64,000 nt of DNA from Luteibacter pinisoli (GTDB lineage: Bacteria; Pseudomonadota; Gammaproteobacteria; Xanthomonadales; Rhodanobacteraceae): positions 558,001 through 622,000 of the forward strand of contig NZ_CP041046.1 of NCBI RefSeq assembly GCF_006385595.1, read 5' to 3'. The position numbers and the translations under genes were made by a program. Position 1 is the stretch's first letter. Each line of letters starts with the position of its first letter. Of the stretch, positions 5,755-14,890 are shown piece after piece. Under the pieces are notes generated by a model. It searched no databases, had not been told where the DNA came from, and saw nothing but the letters and a program-made list of their open reading frames with translations.

Positions 5755-7944
5755 ATGAAGACGACGATGACCCTGACCCGTACCCCGATCGCCCTTGCCG
5801 TGCTCCTTAGCGTGGCTGCCGCCGCGCATGCCACCGATGACACGCCGCCGCAGGCGCGCACGCTCCCCTCCATCGACGTGCATGCCACCACCACCGACGG
5901 CTACCGCGCCGCGGATTCACAGCTCGACACGTTTGGCAGTTTCGGTAGCGCTCCGCTGCACGACACCCCGGCGGCGATCACGGTAATCACCCGCGCCCAG
6001 ATCGACGACCGCCAGCCGCGTTCGCTCAGCGAACTGGTCCGTGGGGACGCGGCGATCAACGATAACTACGCACCCGCGGGTTACTACCAGGATGTGTCCA
6101 TTCGTGGTTTCCCCCTGGACCTCGCCACCGGCTTCCGCTTCAACGGCATGATCATGTCGGCCGAGCAGTTGCTGGCGCTCGAAGGCAAGGAACGCGTCGA
6201 AGTGCTGAAGGGTCTCGGTGGCCTGGAGGCGGGGGTGGTTGAGCCCGGCGGCCTCGTGAACTACGTCAGCAAGCGTCCCGCCGATGTCCACAACGTGACC
6301 GTCGGCACTGATTCCCACGGCTCGACGTACGAAGCCCTGGACCTGGGTGCCTGGTTCACACCGGGCTTCGGCCTGCGCGTGAATGCTGCCAACGAGCGCA
6401 CGCACGGCGTGGTGGAGCATACGGACGCACGGCGTAGCTTTGTCTCCATCGGGGCCGACTGGAAGATCACCGACAAGGCCACGCTCCTTCTCGATACCGA
6501 TTACCAGACCAGTGGCGGTAACTCGGCCTCCGGCTATCAGCTGCTCGGCGGCACCGCGATTCCGGCGCATCCCAGCCGTACGCGCCTGCTCGGCTACCAG
6601 CCCTGGCAGCGTCCCGTTGGCATCCATTCGAGCAACACCTCGCTGCGCTTCAACTATCGCTTCAGCGAGCAATGGAACGCGCAGCTGTCGGCGGGGCACA
6701 GCCACACGGTGATCGACGATAACGTCGCCTTTGCCTATGGATGCTTCTACGCCGCATCCTGCGCAAGCGGCACCACGCCCGGCTACTTCTTCGCGCCGAA
6801 CGGCGACTACGATGTCTACGACTACCGCAGCCCGGACGACACGCGACAGAACGACGAGGTGCGCGCATCCCTCACCGGTACGTTCGCCACGGGGGCGATC
6901 GACCATGAACTGAACGTCGGCGCGACCGCGTTCCGCCGCACGGTGGACCAGCGTGCCTACGTGTATGACTACGTTGGCACTGCGAACATCGACGATCCGG
7001 TCGTGCCGGTCTTCCCCGGTTCGCCGAACCAGCCGGGCCCGTCCACGCGGCGACTCACCAGCTGGCAGCGCACGCTGTTCGCGATCGATCGCATCCATCT
7101 CTCCGATACGTGGCAGGTGCTTGCCGGCACCCGCCTGGTGAAGCTCAACGAGCGCGCCTACGACGACACGGGTGCGCTGGAGCGTGACACGCGCCTCACC
7201 AAGGCGCTGCCCCAGGCAGCGGTGCTCTGGCAGCCGGTCACCTCGCTGACCACCTACGTCAGCTACGGCGAGGGTCTCTCGCTCGGGCGCGAAGCACCGT
7301 ACTGGACATCCAACGGCGGCACCACGCTGGCACCGCTTCATTCGCGCCAGGCCGAAGCGGGTGTGAAGTACGCGCTCAGCGACGCACTGGACCTGCAGGC
7401 GGCGGTATACCGCATTCGCCAGTCGTACCAGTTCGCCCAGCCTGATGGCACGGTCGAAGGCTTCACGTTCGTGCAGCACGGCGAAGAGGTGCACACGGGC
7501 GTCGAGCTCAACCTCGCCGGCCGTGTTACGGACAACCTGCGCCTGACGGCGAGCGCGAATGTCATTCGCGCCCGTGCGGAGAACACCGGTACGGCCTCGT
7601 ATGAAGACCACCAGGTGGTCAACGTGCCGCGCTATCGCACGGCCGTGTACGCGGACTACACCTTGCCGTTTGCACCGGCCCTGGCGGTGCTCGGTGGCTG
7701 GCGCTACGCCAGCAGCAACGTCGCCACGCCCGATGGCAGCACGCGCGTACCGGCGTACCATGTCTTCGATGCGGGCCTGCGCTACGCGACCTCGCTGGGT
7801 GGCCACGCCATGACATGGCGCCTGAGCGTGGATAACGTGTTCAATCACTTCTACTGGCGCGATACCGGATCCTCAGGCGGCGATAGCTACCTGTTCCCCG
7901 GCATGCCGCGGCTGGCTCGCCTGTCGATGACCTATGAACTTTGA
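5755..7944 (+). CDS. TonB-dependent outer-membrane receptor, probable thiamin receptor (Omr1-type)
   Basis: The 729-residue protein has a signal peptide (TPIALAVLLSVAAAAHA), a plug domain (DTPAAITVITRAQI, then VEVLKGLGGLEAGVVEPGG) and a 22-strand barrel ending in the aromatic-rich terminus usual for these receptors. By sequence alone it looks like the siderophore-receptor subfamily. However, the TPP riboswitch in front and the PnuT-like gene behind match the riboswitch-controlled omr1-pnuT arrangement described for thiamin uptake. It would carry thiamin or its phosphates across the outer membrane using TonB energy. The ATG at 5755 gives a proper signal peptide; the frame is open further upstream across the riboswitch. 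Confidence 0.85.
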   Translation: MKTTMTLTRTPIALAVLLSVAAAAHATDDTPPQARTLPSIDVHATTTDGYRAADSQLDTFGSFGSAPLHDTPAAITVITRAQIDDRQPRSLSELVRGDAAINDNYAPAGYYQDVSIRGFPLDLATGFRFNGMIMSAEQLLALEGKERVEVLKGLGGLEAGVVEPGGLVNYVSKRPADVHNVTVGTDSHGSTYEALDLGAWFTPGFGLRVNAANERTHGVVEHTDARRSFVSIGADWKITDKATLLLDTDYQTSGGNSASGYQLLGGTAIPAHPSRTRLLGYQPWQRPVGIHSSNTSLRFNYRFSEQWNAQLSAGHSHTVIDDNVAFAYGCFYAASCASGTTPGYFFAPNGDYDVYDYRSPDDTRQNDEVRASLTGTFATGAIDHELNVGATAFRRTVDQRAYVYDYVGTANIDDPVVPVFPGSPNQPGPSTRRLTSWQRTLFAIDRIHLSDTWQVLAGTRLVKLNERAYDDTGALERDTRLTKALPQAAVLWQPVTSLTTYVSYGEGLSLGREAPYWTSNGGTTLAPLHSRQAEAGVKYALSDALDLQAAVYRIRQSYQFAQPDGTVEGFTFVQHGEEVHTGVELNLAGRVTDNLRLTASANVIRARAENTGTASYEDHQVVNVPRYRTAVYADYTLPFAPALAVLGGWRYASSNVATPDGSTRVPAYHVFDAGLRYATSLGGHAMTWRLSVDNVFNHFYWRDTGSSGGDSYLFPGMPRLARLSMTYEL

Positions 7945-8515
7945 GCTCTCGCTGTTTGAACTGGCCGCCGCGCTGGTCAGCGCGGCGGGTGTCTGGCTCA
8001 CCGCCCGGCGCAGCCCGTGGTGCTGGCCCGTCGGGCTGGTATCGGTCATCGCGTACGCGTGGGTCTTCGTCGATGCGAAGCTTTATTCGGATACCTTGCT
8101 GCAGGTGATCTTCGCGCTGTTGATCGTCTATGGCTGGCAGCGCTGGACGCGCAACCTCGATGAAAGCGGCCACGTGCGCGTGGCCTCGCTCGATACGCGT
8201 AGCGCCACGCTGCATCTCGCCGTCGGCACGGCCGCCGCGCTCGCCCTCGGCTACGCCATGCACCGCTGGACGGATGCGTCGCTACCCTGGCTTGATGCGG
8301 CACTCACGGCCTTCAGCCTCGTCGCCCAGTGGTGGCAGGCGCGTCGCCATGCCGCCGCGTGGTGGCTGTGGATCGCCGTCGACGTGATCTATGTCGGCGA
8401 GTATGTCTACAAAGCACTGCCGGTCACGGCCGTGCTGTATGCAGGCTTTGTCGTTCTGGCCGCCATGGGCTGGCGCGCGTGGAACCGTGAGCGTGACGTC
8501 GCCGTCGCGGGATAA
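7934..8515 (+). CDS. pnuT: PnuC-family transporter, probably thiamin-specific PnuT
   Basis: The product has 193 aa and about seven transmembrane helices. It shows PnuC-family features: the WPVGLVSVIAYAWVFVDAKL stretch, then LYSDTLLQV and the YGWQRWTR motif. PnuC proteins take up vitamin precursors by facilitated diffusion coupled to intracellular phosphorylation; members under TPP riboswitches transport thiamin (PnuT). The start overlaps the receptor stop by 11 bases, so both are translated from the same riboswitch-controlled message. The thiamin assignment rests on this context. A terminator follows at 8550. Confidence 0.85.
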   Translation: MNFELSLFELAAALVSAAGVWLTARRSPWCWPVGLVSVIAYAWVFVDAKLYSDTLLQVIFALLIVYGWQRWTRNLDESGHVRVASLDTRSATLHLAVGTAAALALGYAMHRWTDASLPWLDAALTAFSLVAQWWQARRHAAAWWLWIAVDVIYVGEYVYKALPVTAVLYAGFVVLAAMGWRAWNRERDVAVAG

Positions 8516-8549
8516 CGAGCGCGGCCATCGAATCCGCTAGCAAACGGCT

Positions 8550-8577
8550 GGATGGCGAGCCCTGAGGCCCGCCATCC
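8550..8577. terminator. Terminator between convergent pnuT and lipoprotein genes
   Basis: GGATGGCG (8550-8557) pairs with CGCCATCC (8570-8577), followed on the plus strand by CTTTGTTGCCTT. It lies between the two converging stops at 8515 and 8588. Confidence 0.7.
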
Positions 8578-8587
8578 CTTTGTTGCC

Positions 8588-9346
8588 TTAGCTCTGCGGC
8601 GGCAGCAGCGGGACGCACTCGGCGCCGTTGCATTCGATGTGCAGCTTCTGCGGGCGGCCATCGCACTGGGTGAAGAAGACGGCGTGCTGGCCGTCGACTT
8701 CCAGCACCTTGATGAAGCGATCGCACTGCTGGATCGCCGCGACATTCTGGGCGGCGTTGAACATCGACTGGCCGACGCGCGGATCCAGGCTGGCCGGGCC
8801 GCCCGGCTCCATCGCCGTGGCGATCTGCGCTTCGTGCGGCTGCGGTGCGTTCGCGTCGGGCTGGGCGTCGGCCGCCGGCTTCGTGTCCACGGCCTGCGCG
8901 GCTGCGACAGGCGAGCCCGGCAGCGTGGCGGCCGAGGCGACACCGCCGGCGTCCGTGCCCAGCACCTGCAGCTGCTTCGAGTAGTGATGCGCGGCGCCGT
9001 TCGAGAAGTCGATGACGATGCCGATCAGGCCGCCGAACAGGATGTTGCCCCAGACCATGCCGCGGATGGAGGCCGGGTAGACCTGCTGCGCAATGGTCGA
9101 GCCATTCTTGGTGCAGTTGACCGAGAGCGGGGTCGACGAACGATGCACCTTCGCCGTGCCCGGCGTCTGCACGTTCACCGTACCGTAGTCATTGGTCAAC
9201 GCGCATGCGGCGCCGGTGATCGGCACGCCGGACGAGGTCTGGCTGTGCACGTCAACCTTCTGGTAGCGCCCACCGGTGATCGAGGCACACGCGGTGATGC
9301 TGGCCACGCACGCGACAACCATGCCGTGCTTCCATAAACGATTCAT
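8588..9346 (-). CDS. Hypothetical lipoprotein (252 aa)
   Basis: The ATG at 9346 follows GAGGGAA and gives a short signal peptide with a lipobox (SITAC), so the mature protein should be lipid-anchored at that cysteine. The first half (GGRYQKVDVHSQTSSGVPITGAAC and following) resembles small peptidoglycan- or envelope-associated lipoproteins with one central hydrophobic helix (GNILFGGLIGIVIDF). The second half is a low-complexity Ala/Pro linker followed by a cysteine-containing C-terminal domain (QQCDRFI, TQCDGRP, ECNGAEC). No enzyme motif is seen and no family is named. The frame is open to 9415 but lacks a good ribosome site there. Confidence 0.75.
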   Translation of the reverse strand: MNRLWKHGMVVACVASITACASITGGRYQKVDVHSQTSSGVPITGAACALTNDYGTVNVQTPGTAKVHRSSTPLSVNCTKNGSTIAQQVYPASIRGMVWGNILFGGLIGIVIDFSNGAAHHYSKQLQVLGTDAGGVASAATLPGSPVAAAQAVDTKPAADAQPDANAPQPHEAQIATAMEPGGPASLDPRVGQSMFNAAQNVAAIQQCDRFIKVLEVDGQHAVFFTQCDGRPQKLHIECNGAECVPLLPPQS

Positions 9347-9608
9347 TGCGGTTCCCTCTGAAAATGAGCGCATGCGACCGTGCCGGCGCGAGGCGCAGCC
9401 GGAAGCAGGCGACATGGAAGCGTGGTTGGCGGCCCGCGCACCCCCTCAGGCACGTGGCGCCGGCTGGGACCTGCCTCCCCTGAAGGTCCCGCGGGCAGAG
9501 TTTGAGATATTTCGTAGGTCCTTGCCAGAGCCCCCACCCATCCGGCCGATGGTCTTCTCGACGGCCCGCCCTAGAATCGGGCGGACATCCACGGAACAGG
9601 CGTCGCCC

Positions 9609-11417
9609 ATGTCTCGGATCCTGTGGTTCCTGGCCTCGCTGGGCCTTGTCGCCGCCGCCACCGCTGCCGAAACCCCCCGGCTTCCCGCGTTCGAAGCGCA
9701 GGGCACGCTCGCAAGTGAGGGCCTCCAGAGCACCTGGCATGAAGCCGTCGACCCATCGTCGGGCGCGTGGCGGGTAGACGTCACCCACCCGGTGCGGTCC
9801 TACGCCGATGGCGCGGACGGCGCGGGGCGCTGGCACCAGGATGTCTCCGGGGGCGTCCATCCGATGGATTCCGAGGAGGCGAAGGCCGTGGCGGCCACGG
9901 AGGCCTGGCTGTCCCGCTTCGGCTGGATGGACGACGACGGCGCCAGCCTGGGGCCATCCGCTGTCACCCGGGAGCGTGGCATGGACCTCAGGCGTACCGT
10001 CGCCACACCGCCCGGCGGCCGCGCGGTCACGCTCTGGTTCGACCAGACCACCGGCCACCTGGCGCGGGCGAGCTGGCGTTCGTCGTTCCTGACGATAACC
10101 CGTGACTACACCGACTACCGCGATACCGGGGGACGCGCCCTGCCGTACCGCATGGAAAGCATCGCCCGGACCGACAGCGGCACCGAGGACAGCCGCGAAA
10201 CGGTAAGCGTCACCCGCTACGTCGCGTCGTCCCCGCAGGCCATCGCCAGGGCGGTTGCCCGCCCACCCGCGTTGCCCGGCGACGTTTCCCTCCGGGGCGG
10301 GGCGACGCAGGCCAGCACGCCCATGACGCTGGAGGGTGGCGCTCTGCTCGTGCAGGCGTCGATCAACGGCTCGAAGCCGATGCCCTTTATCCTGGATACC
10401 GGAGGCCACGCCATCCTCACCGAAACCGCGGCCAGGGCGCTTGGCGTGCAGGGGCAGGGCAAAGGCGTCAGCACCGGCTCGGGGCCGGGATCGATGTCGG
10501 TCGCGTACGCCCGCGTGGACACGCTCTCACTGGGCGAGGCGGACATCCACCACCAGACCTTCCTGGTCATGCCCTTCGGCTTTGGCTTCTCCGACCGTGG
10601 CGAGCGCGAGCCCATCGCAGGCATCCTCGGACTGGAAGTGTTCGAGCGGTTCGCGACGACATTGGACTATGACCACGCAGAACTCCGCCTCGCCCCGTTC
10701 GACCTCGCGCCCGTCGCACCGGGTGCCGGCGAAAACGTGCCGCTGCGTTTTACCTTCGACATGCCGCTCATCGATGGTGCGCTGGATGGCAAGCCCGGCG
10801 TGTTCGGTATCGATACCGGCAACAGCGGCTACCTGCTGGTATTCCCGCAGTGGGCGGAACGCAGCGGACTCGCCGACCGTTACCGCAAAGGCTATGCGAT
10901 TACGGACGGCGGTGGCGTGGGTGGTGCATTCGTGTCGCGTGTCTCACGCATCCAGCAGCTCGACATGGGGCCGGTGACGGTTCGCGGGCACGTCGCCCAA
11001 CTCACCGCGCCCGACGCGGCGGCCACCGCCAACGTCTCCGAAGCAGGCAACATTGGGCAGGACGTGCTTTCCCACTTCCTCGTCCACATGGATTACCGGC
11101 GCGGCACGATGTCCCTCGCCCCGCGCAACCCGGTATCCATCGTCCAGGCGACGGACTCAGGCCTGCGCGCGGCCCGCAAACCAGGATCGCTGGACCGGTT
11201 CACCGTCGCAGCGGTCATCGCGGGAAGCCCGGCGTGGAAGGCCGGCATTCGCGCGGGTGATGCGATCCTCGCCGTGGATGGCGTGCCCGCGGCGACGCTG
11301 GGTAACTGGGGACTGCGTGACCGGTTTGCGCGTGCGAAGGAAGGTGACCACGTCTCCCTCGCGCTGGCGAACGGGCACAAGGTGACGCTCACGCTGGGTG
11401 ACTTCGCGCCACGTTGA
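9609..11417 (+). CDS. Secreted retropepsin-like aspartic protease with C-terminal PDZ domain
   Basis: This 602-residue protein begins with a signal peptide (ILWFLASLGLVAAATAAE). A unique N-terminal region of about 230 residues is followed by two aspartyl-protease half-domains, each with an active-site-type motif: FILDTGGHA (D263) and FGIDTGNSG (D402). The C-terminal 80 residues form a PDZ domain (VIAGSPAWKAGIRAGDAILA). It should act in the periplasm or at the cell surface as a peptidase. Two DTG lobes in one chain mimic a pepsin-like dimer. The start at 9609 was chosen for the signal peptide. It is divergent from the lipoprotein gene at 8588-9346. Confidence 0.85.
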   Translation: MSRILWFLASLGLVAAATAAETPRLPAFEAQGTLASEGLQSTWHEAVDPSSGAWRVDVTHPVRSYADGADGAGRWHQDVSGGVHPMDSEEAKAVAATEAWLSRFGWMDDDGASLGPSAVTRERGMDLRRTVATPPGGRAVTLWFDQTTGHLARASWRSSFLTITRDYTDYRDTGGRALPYRMESIARTDSGTEDSRETVSVTRYVASSPQAIARAVARPPALPGDVSLRGGATQASTPMTLEGGALLVQASINGSKPMPFILDTGGHAILTETAARALGVQGQGKGVSTGSGPGSMSVAYARVDTLSLGEADIHHQTFLVMPFGFGFSDRGEREPIAGILGLEVFERFATTLDYDHAELRLAPFDLAPVAPGAGENVPLRFTFDMPLIDGALDGKPGVFGIDTGNSGYLLVFPQWAERSGLADRYRKGYAITDGGGVGGAFVSRVSRIQQLDMGPVTVRGHVAQLTAPDAAATANVSEAGNIGQDVLSHFLVHMDYRRGTMSLAPRNPVSIVQATDSGLRAARKPGSLDRFTVAAVIAGSPAWKAGIRAGDAILAVDGVPAATLGNWGLRDRFARAKEGDHVSLALANGHKVTLTLGDFAPR

Positions 11418-11575
11418 TGCGTCGCGTTTTTCAGAATCCTTCCATAGGCAAGCGGCGGGCCGACACCGCATCATGCGCGGGTCGTCGCAGCCCGGCTCAG
11501 GTCATCCACGGATAGGGGTGTGCCGCCGGTGCCTGGAACGGCAGCGGTCGGGGCGTGGGACGCGTCCCGGCCGCT

Positions 11576-12505
11576 CTAGTTCGACGGCTGCGCGGACGCG
11601 CCCCAGTCGTCCGGCCCGAACTGCAGGTGCAACACCGTGCGGTTGTCGTCTTCCAGCGGCGGGTTGTACGGCAACGTGGTGCAGCCGCCCGCGACCTGGC
11701 GTTTCGCGGCAAGCGACATGGTCTTCGTCGTATCGGCGCCATAGGCCGGCATGCCCGATTTCGTCGACTTGAGCAGCACGCGGTAGCCATCCGAACTGAC
11801 GCCTTCGGGCATATCGGAAGGCGGTGACTGGCCCGCCGCGAGCGTCGCTACATCCATTTTTCGCCCACAGCTGCCGGCACTGACGATGTCGATCCCGTCG
11901 AGCAGGCTGGTGATGAAACGGTCCGCATTTTCCGCCAGCGAATCCACGGCTTCCACGGTGGTGCTCAGGCGTACTTTTACGTAGTACATCTTGCGGTAGA
12001 AGAGGTACGTCCGCGAGGTGAGCATGTCGCGCTGCGCGTCGAACACGATGGGCAGGAAGCGGCCCTCCTGCCGGCGGCCGCCCGCGAGCTTTGCCGTATA
12101 CGGCGCCTCGTCCCCCCACCACACGTTGCGGTAGATCTCCTGGCGCTCGGCGTAGGCCACCGACTCGCGGAAATCCTGCACCGCCCGCGCCAGCATCTTC
12201 GCCTCGTCGCCCTGGCCCGCCGGGTAGATGAAGACGTCTGCGATCACCCACTCGGCGTGGTCGATGCCGTAGCGCAGGGACACGCCCGCGGCGATGTCGC
12301 CTTCGTCGGCATAGTTCTTCACCGCATCGAGGGTCGCATCGGCCAGCCGTTTCGGCGCGATGATCCAGGTATCGTCGATCACGCCACGGTGGGCCGTCGC
12401 ATCGACGGGGGCCAACGGCGGTGCGGTCGGCGCCCCTTGCGCGTGCAACGGCATGCCGGCCAGGCCAAGGGCCAGCGCCACGGGTATCACACTCCACCGC
12501 CACAT
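11576..12505 (-). CDS. Secreted hypothetical protein (309 aa)
   Basis: The ATG at 12505 gives a signal peptide (WSVIPVALALGLAGMPLHA) cut before QGAP. The mature protein is mixed alpha/beta with a single disulfide candidate pair (SAGSCGRK and GGCTTLPYN). No catalytic or binding motif is recognisable, and no family name is offered; it is probably a periplasmic stress or envelope protein of Xanthomonadales. The frame extends upstream to 12574 but overlaps the topoisomerase end and lacks signal-peptide character. The 158 bases between its stop and the convergent protease gene contain the short palindrome GGGACGCGTCCC but no clear terminator. Confidence 0.7.
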   Translation of the reverse strand: MWRWSVIPVALALGLAGMPLHAQGAPTAPPLAPVDATAHRGVIDDTWIIAPKRLADATLDAVKNYADEGDIAAGVSLRYGIDHAEWVIADVFIYPAGQGDEAKMLARAVQDFRESVAYAERQEIYRNVWWGDEAPYTAKLAGGRRQEGRFLPIVFDAQRDMLTSRTYLFYRKMYYVKVRLSTTVEAVDSLAENADRFITSLLDGIDIVSAGSCGRKMDVATLAAGQSPPSDMPEGVSSDGYRVLLKSTKSGMPAYGADTTKTMSLAAKRQVAGGCTTLPYNPPLEDDNRTVLHLQFGPDDWGASAQPSN

Positions 12506-12570
12506 CGTCACAACAACCCCTGCAAACTTGAACGCGAACCCCGTGTGCGCACTATAGCCGTCCATATGCC

Positions 12571-13653
12571 TCATGGGGAGCGGCTACCCGCACGCAAACG
12601 TCGCCGCAGGAAGGCGAGGGTCAGCGTTTCCAATTTTCGCGGGTAGCGTCGCGAGGTTTCGGGTATCCGCCGTTGCAGGTCGCCGTCGGTCCAGCCGGTA
12701 AAAATCTCCGGGTGGATATACGACGCGCGGCAGACGGCCGGTGTGTTGCCCAGTACGGCGGCGACGTCCTTCACCGCCTGTGCGAGGGCCGCCTTCACGG
12801 CCCGCTCACCGCCTTCTTCCGGTAGCGCCGTGGCAGCGAGGACGGCCGCCGCCTGCACCGTGCCGCCCCAGGTGCGGAAGTCCTTCGCGGTGAACTCGCC
12901 GCCGGTCACCTCGCGCAGGTAATCGTTGACCATCCCGGAATCCACCGGCTGCCGCTGGCCGTCGTCGTCCACATACTGGAACAGCCGCTGGCCCGGCAAT
13001 TCCTGCACGCGGCGGACGGCCTTCACCAGGCGGCGGTCGTCGAGGATGATGTCGTGCGACTGGCCACTCTTGCCGCGGAAGTGGAACTCGATGCGTCCCC
13101 GTCGCATGGCCACGTGGCGCGAACGTAGCGTGGTGAGCCCGAACGAGTTGTTCTCGCGCGCGTAGCTGTCGTTGCCGACGCGGATCATGGTTTCCTCAAG
13201 CAGGCTGACGACGAGCGCGAGCACCTTTTCACGCGGAAGCCCCGGCAGCGCGAGGTCTTTGCGCAGCCGCCGGCGCAACGCGGGCAGGGCGGCGCCGAAC
13301 TCGAGAATCCGGGTGAACTTGCCGCGGTCGCGCTCGCTGCGCCACTTCGCGTGGTAGCGATACTGCTTGCGGGCGCGCGCGTCGCGGCCGGTGGCCTGCA
13401 GGTGCCCGCGAGGGTTCGGGCAGATCCACACGCGCTCGTACGCGGGCGGGATGGCCAGCGCGCGAATCCGTGCCAGCACGTCCTCATCAGTGATCCGTTT
13501 GCCGTCCACGCCGGTGTAGGTGAACTGCTTGCCCCGCTTGCAGCGGGTGATGCCCTGGTCGGTGTCGCAGACGTAAACCAGACCCGCCGCTTTCGCGTGG
13601 GCCCGTTCATCGGCGACAACGACAAGGGCGTCGGCGGGCGGGTTCCTGGACAT
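12571..13653 (-). CDS. DNA topoisomerase IB (poxvirus/bacterial type)
   Basis: This 360-residue protein relaxes supercoils through a covalent 3'-phosphotyrosyl intermediate. Catalytic residues are in their expected order: R158 in MIRVGND, K194 in FRGKSG, R260 in KDFRTWGG and the nucleophile Y312 in CRASYIHP. The N-terminal part (GITRCKRGKQFTYTG) is the clamp typical of bacterial type IB enzymes. The ATG at 13653 gives the usual length; an upstream in-frame start at 13683 adds ten atypical residues. This enzyme is scattered in proteobacteria in addition to the essential gyrase and topoisomerase I. Confidence 0.9.
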   Translation of the reverse strand: MSRNPPADALVVVADERAHAKAAGLVYVCDTDQGITRCKRGKQFTYTGVDGKRITDEDVLARIRALAIPPAYERVWICPNPRGHLQATGRDARARKQYRYHAKWRSERDRGKFTRILEFGAALPALRRRLRKDLALPGLPREKVLALVVSLLEETMIRVGNDSYARENNSFGLTTLRSRHVAMRRGRIEFHFRGKSGQSHDIILDDRRLVKAVRRVQELPGQRLFQYVDDDGQRQPVDSGMVNDYLREVTGGEFTAKDFRTWGGTVQAAAVLAATALPEEGGERAVKAALAQAVKDVAAVLGNTPAVCRASYIHPEIFTGWTDGDLQRRIPETSRRYPRKLETLTLAFLRRRLRAGSRSP

Positions 13654-13701
13654 GGCCGGCAGTGTGTGCCGGCCCGCGATCAAGGCACGGTGAACGCCTC
13701 G

Positions 13702-14871
13702 TCAGCCTACCCGGCAGTACACGGCCTTGAGGTAGCGGTTCTCCGGCACGTTGCTGGCCACCGGATGGTCCGCGCCGGCACCGTCGACGTGAAGCACCTG
13801 GATGTCGCGGCCGGCGTTGAGTGCGACACGGCGGATCATTTCCAGGAAATCGTCCTCGCCCACCAGGCCCGTGCAGGAGCAGGTGAGCAGGATGCCGCCG
13901 GGCGCGACCACGTCGAGCGCGGTGCGGTTCATGGCGAAGTATTTCTTCAGCGCGTTCACGACCTGGTTGCGGTCGCGGGTGAGCTTGGGCGGGTCGAGCA
14001 CCACCGCGTCCCAGGTCTCGCCGCGGGCGATGGCCGCGCGCAGCCATTCGAAGACGTCGCCCTGCTCGAAGCGTGCTTCCACGCCGTTGAGTCGCGCGTT
14101 TTCGCGCGCCACCTCAAGGATGGCGGCATCGGCGTCTACGCCGGTGGCTTCGAGCGCGCCGGCTTTCATCGCGTGCACGGCGAAGCCGCCCGCGTTGCAG
14201 CACAGGTCGAGCACGCGGCGGCCGCGGGCCAGGCCGGCAAAACGCAGGCGGTTGTCACGCTGGTCGGCGAAGAAGCCGGTCTTGTGGCCCAGGCCCGGTG
14301 CGGCATGGAAGGCGAGGCCGTGCTCATGCACGTCCACCGCCGACGGCGCGTCGTTCGAGCGCACGTCGAAGGATTCCTGGCGCTGCACGTGCTGTTCGGC
14401 GAACCAGTACAGCGAGGCGCCCGGGAAGTGCTTGAGCAGCTCGGCGTGGATGGTGTCGCGGAAACGCCACATGCCGGCGGCGAAGTACTCGACGACCAGG
14501 TGGTTGGCGTAACGGTCGACGACGAGGCCGGAGAGCCCGTCGCCTTCGCTGTGGACCACGCGCCAGGCGTCACTCACGTCGTCCAGGCGCAGCAGGTCGC
14601 GACGCAGCGCCACGGCCCGGGCCAGGCGCGCGGCGATCCACGCATCGTCGACGGCCTCGTCGGGCGAGGTGGTCAGCAGGCGCAGGGCGACGCGGGCGTG
14701 CCCGTTCCAGAAGCCGCGGCCGACGAAGCGGCCCTTCGCGTCCATCACGTCGACCACGCTGCCGGGCGGGATGCGCTCGGCGGGCTTGACGATCTGGGCG
14801 GACCACACCCACGGATGGCCGGGGACGCGGTCGGACTTGAGCTGGATCTGGGGCAGTGCGCTGGTATTCAT
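13702..14871 (-). CDS. rlmI: 23S rRNA m5C1962 methyltransferase, RlmI family
   Basis: The 389-residue protein has an N-terminal PUA-like domain (PGHPWVWSAQI, then GSVVDVMDAKGRFVGRGFWN), a linker domain, and a class I SAM methyltransferase domain with DLCCNAGGFAVHAMKAGA as motif I. DPPKLTR and LLTCSCTG are the RlmI-family active-site segments. Length and domain order match E. coli RlmI, which methylates C1962 of 23S rRNA in the cytoplasm. I use the name for family membership; position specificity is inferred. It is followed by topoisomerase IB in the same direction. Confidence 0.88.
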   Translation of the reverse strand: MNTSALPQIQLKSDRVPGHPWVWSAQIVKPAERIPPGSVVDVMDAKGRFVGRGFWNGHARVALRLLTTSPDEAVDDAWIAARLARAVALRRDLLRLDDVSDAWRVVHSEGDGLSGLVVDRYANHLVVEYFAAGMWRFRDTIHAELLKHFPGASLYWFAEQHVQRQESFDVRSNDAPSAVDVHEHGLAFHAAPGLGHKTGFFADQRDNRLRFAGLARGRRVLDLCCNAGGFAVHAMKAGALEATGVDADAAILEVARENARLNGVEARFEQGDVFEWLRAAIARGETWDAVVLDPPKLTRDRNQVVNALKKYFAMNRTALDVVAPGGILLTCSCTGLVGEDDFLEMIRRVALNAGRDIQVLHVDGAGADHPVASNVPENRYLKAVYCRVG

Positions 14872-14890
14872 CGGTGAATGATACCGGCCC

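Noticed and set aside
5917..7848. A 643-residue open frame antisense to the TonB receptor
   Set aside because: It is a shadow frame; the plus strand carries an unmistakable receptor under riboswitch control.
11418..11575. Palindrome GGGACGCGTCCC as a terminator between convergent genes
   Set aside because: It is short, has no T-tract and is close to neither stop in a way that suggests termination.
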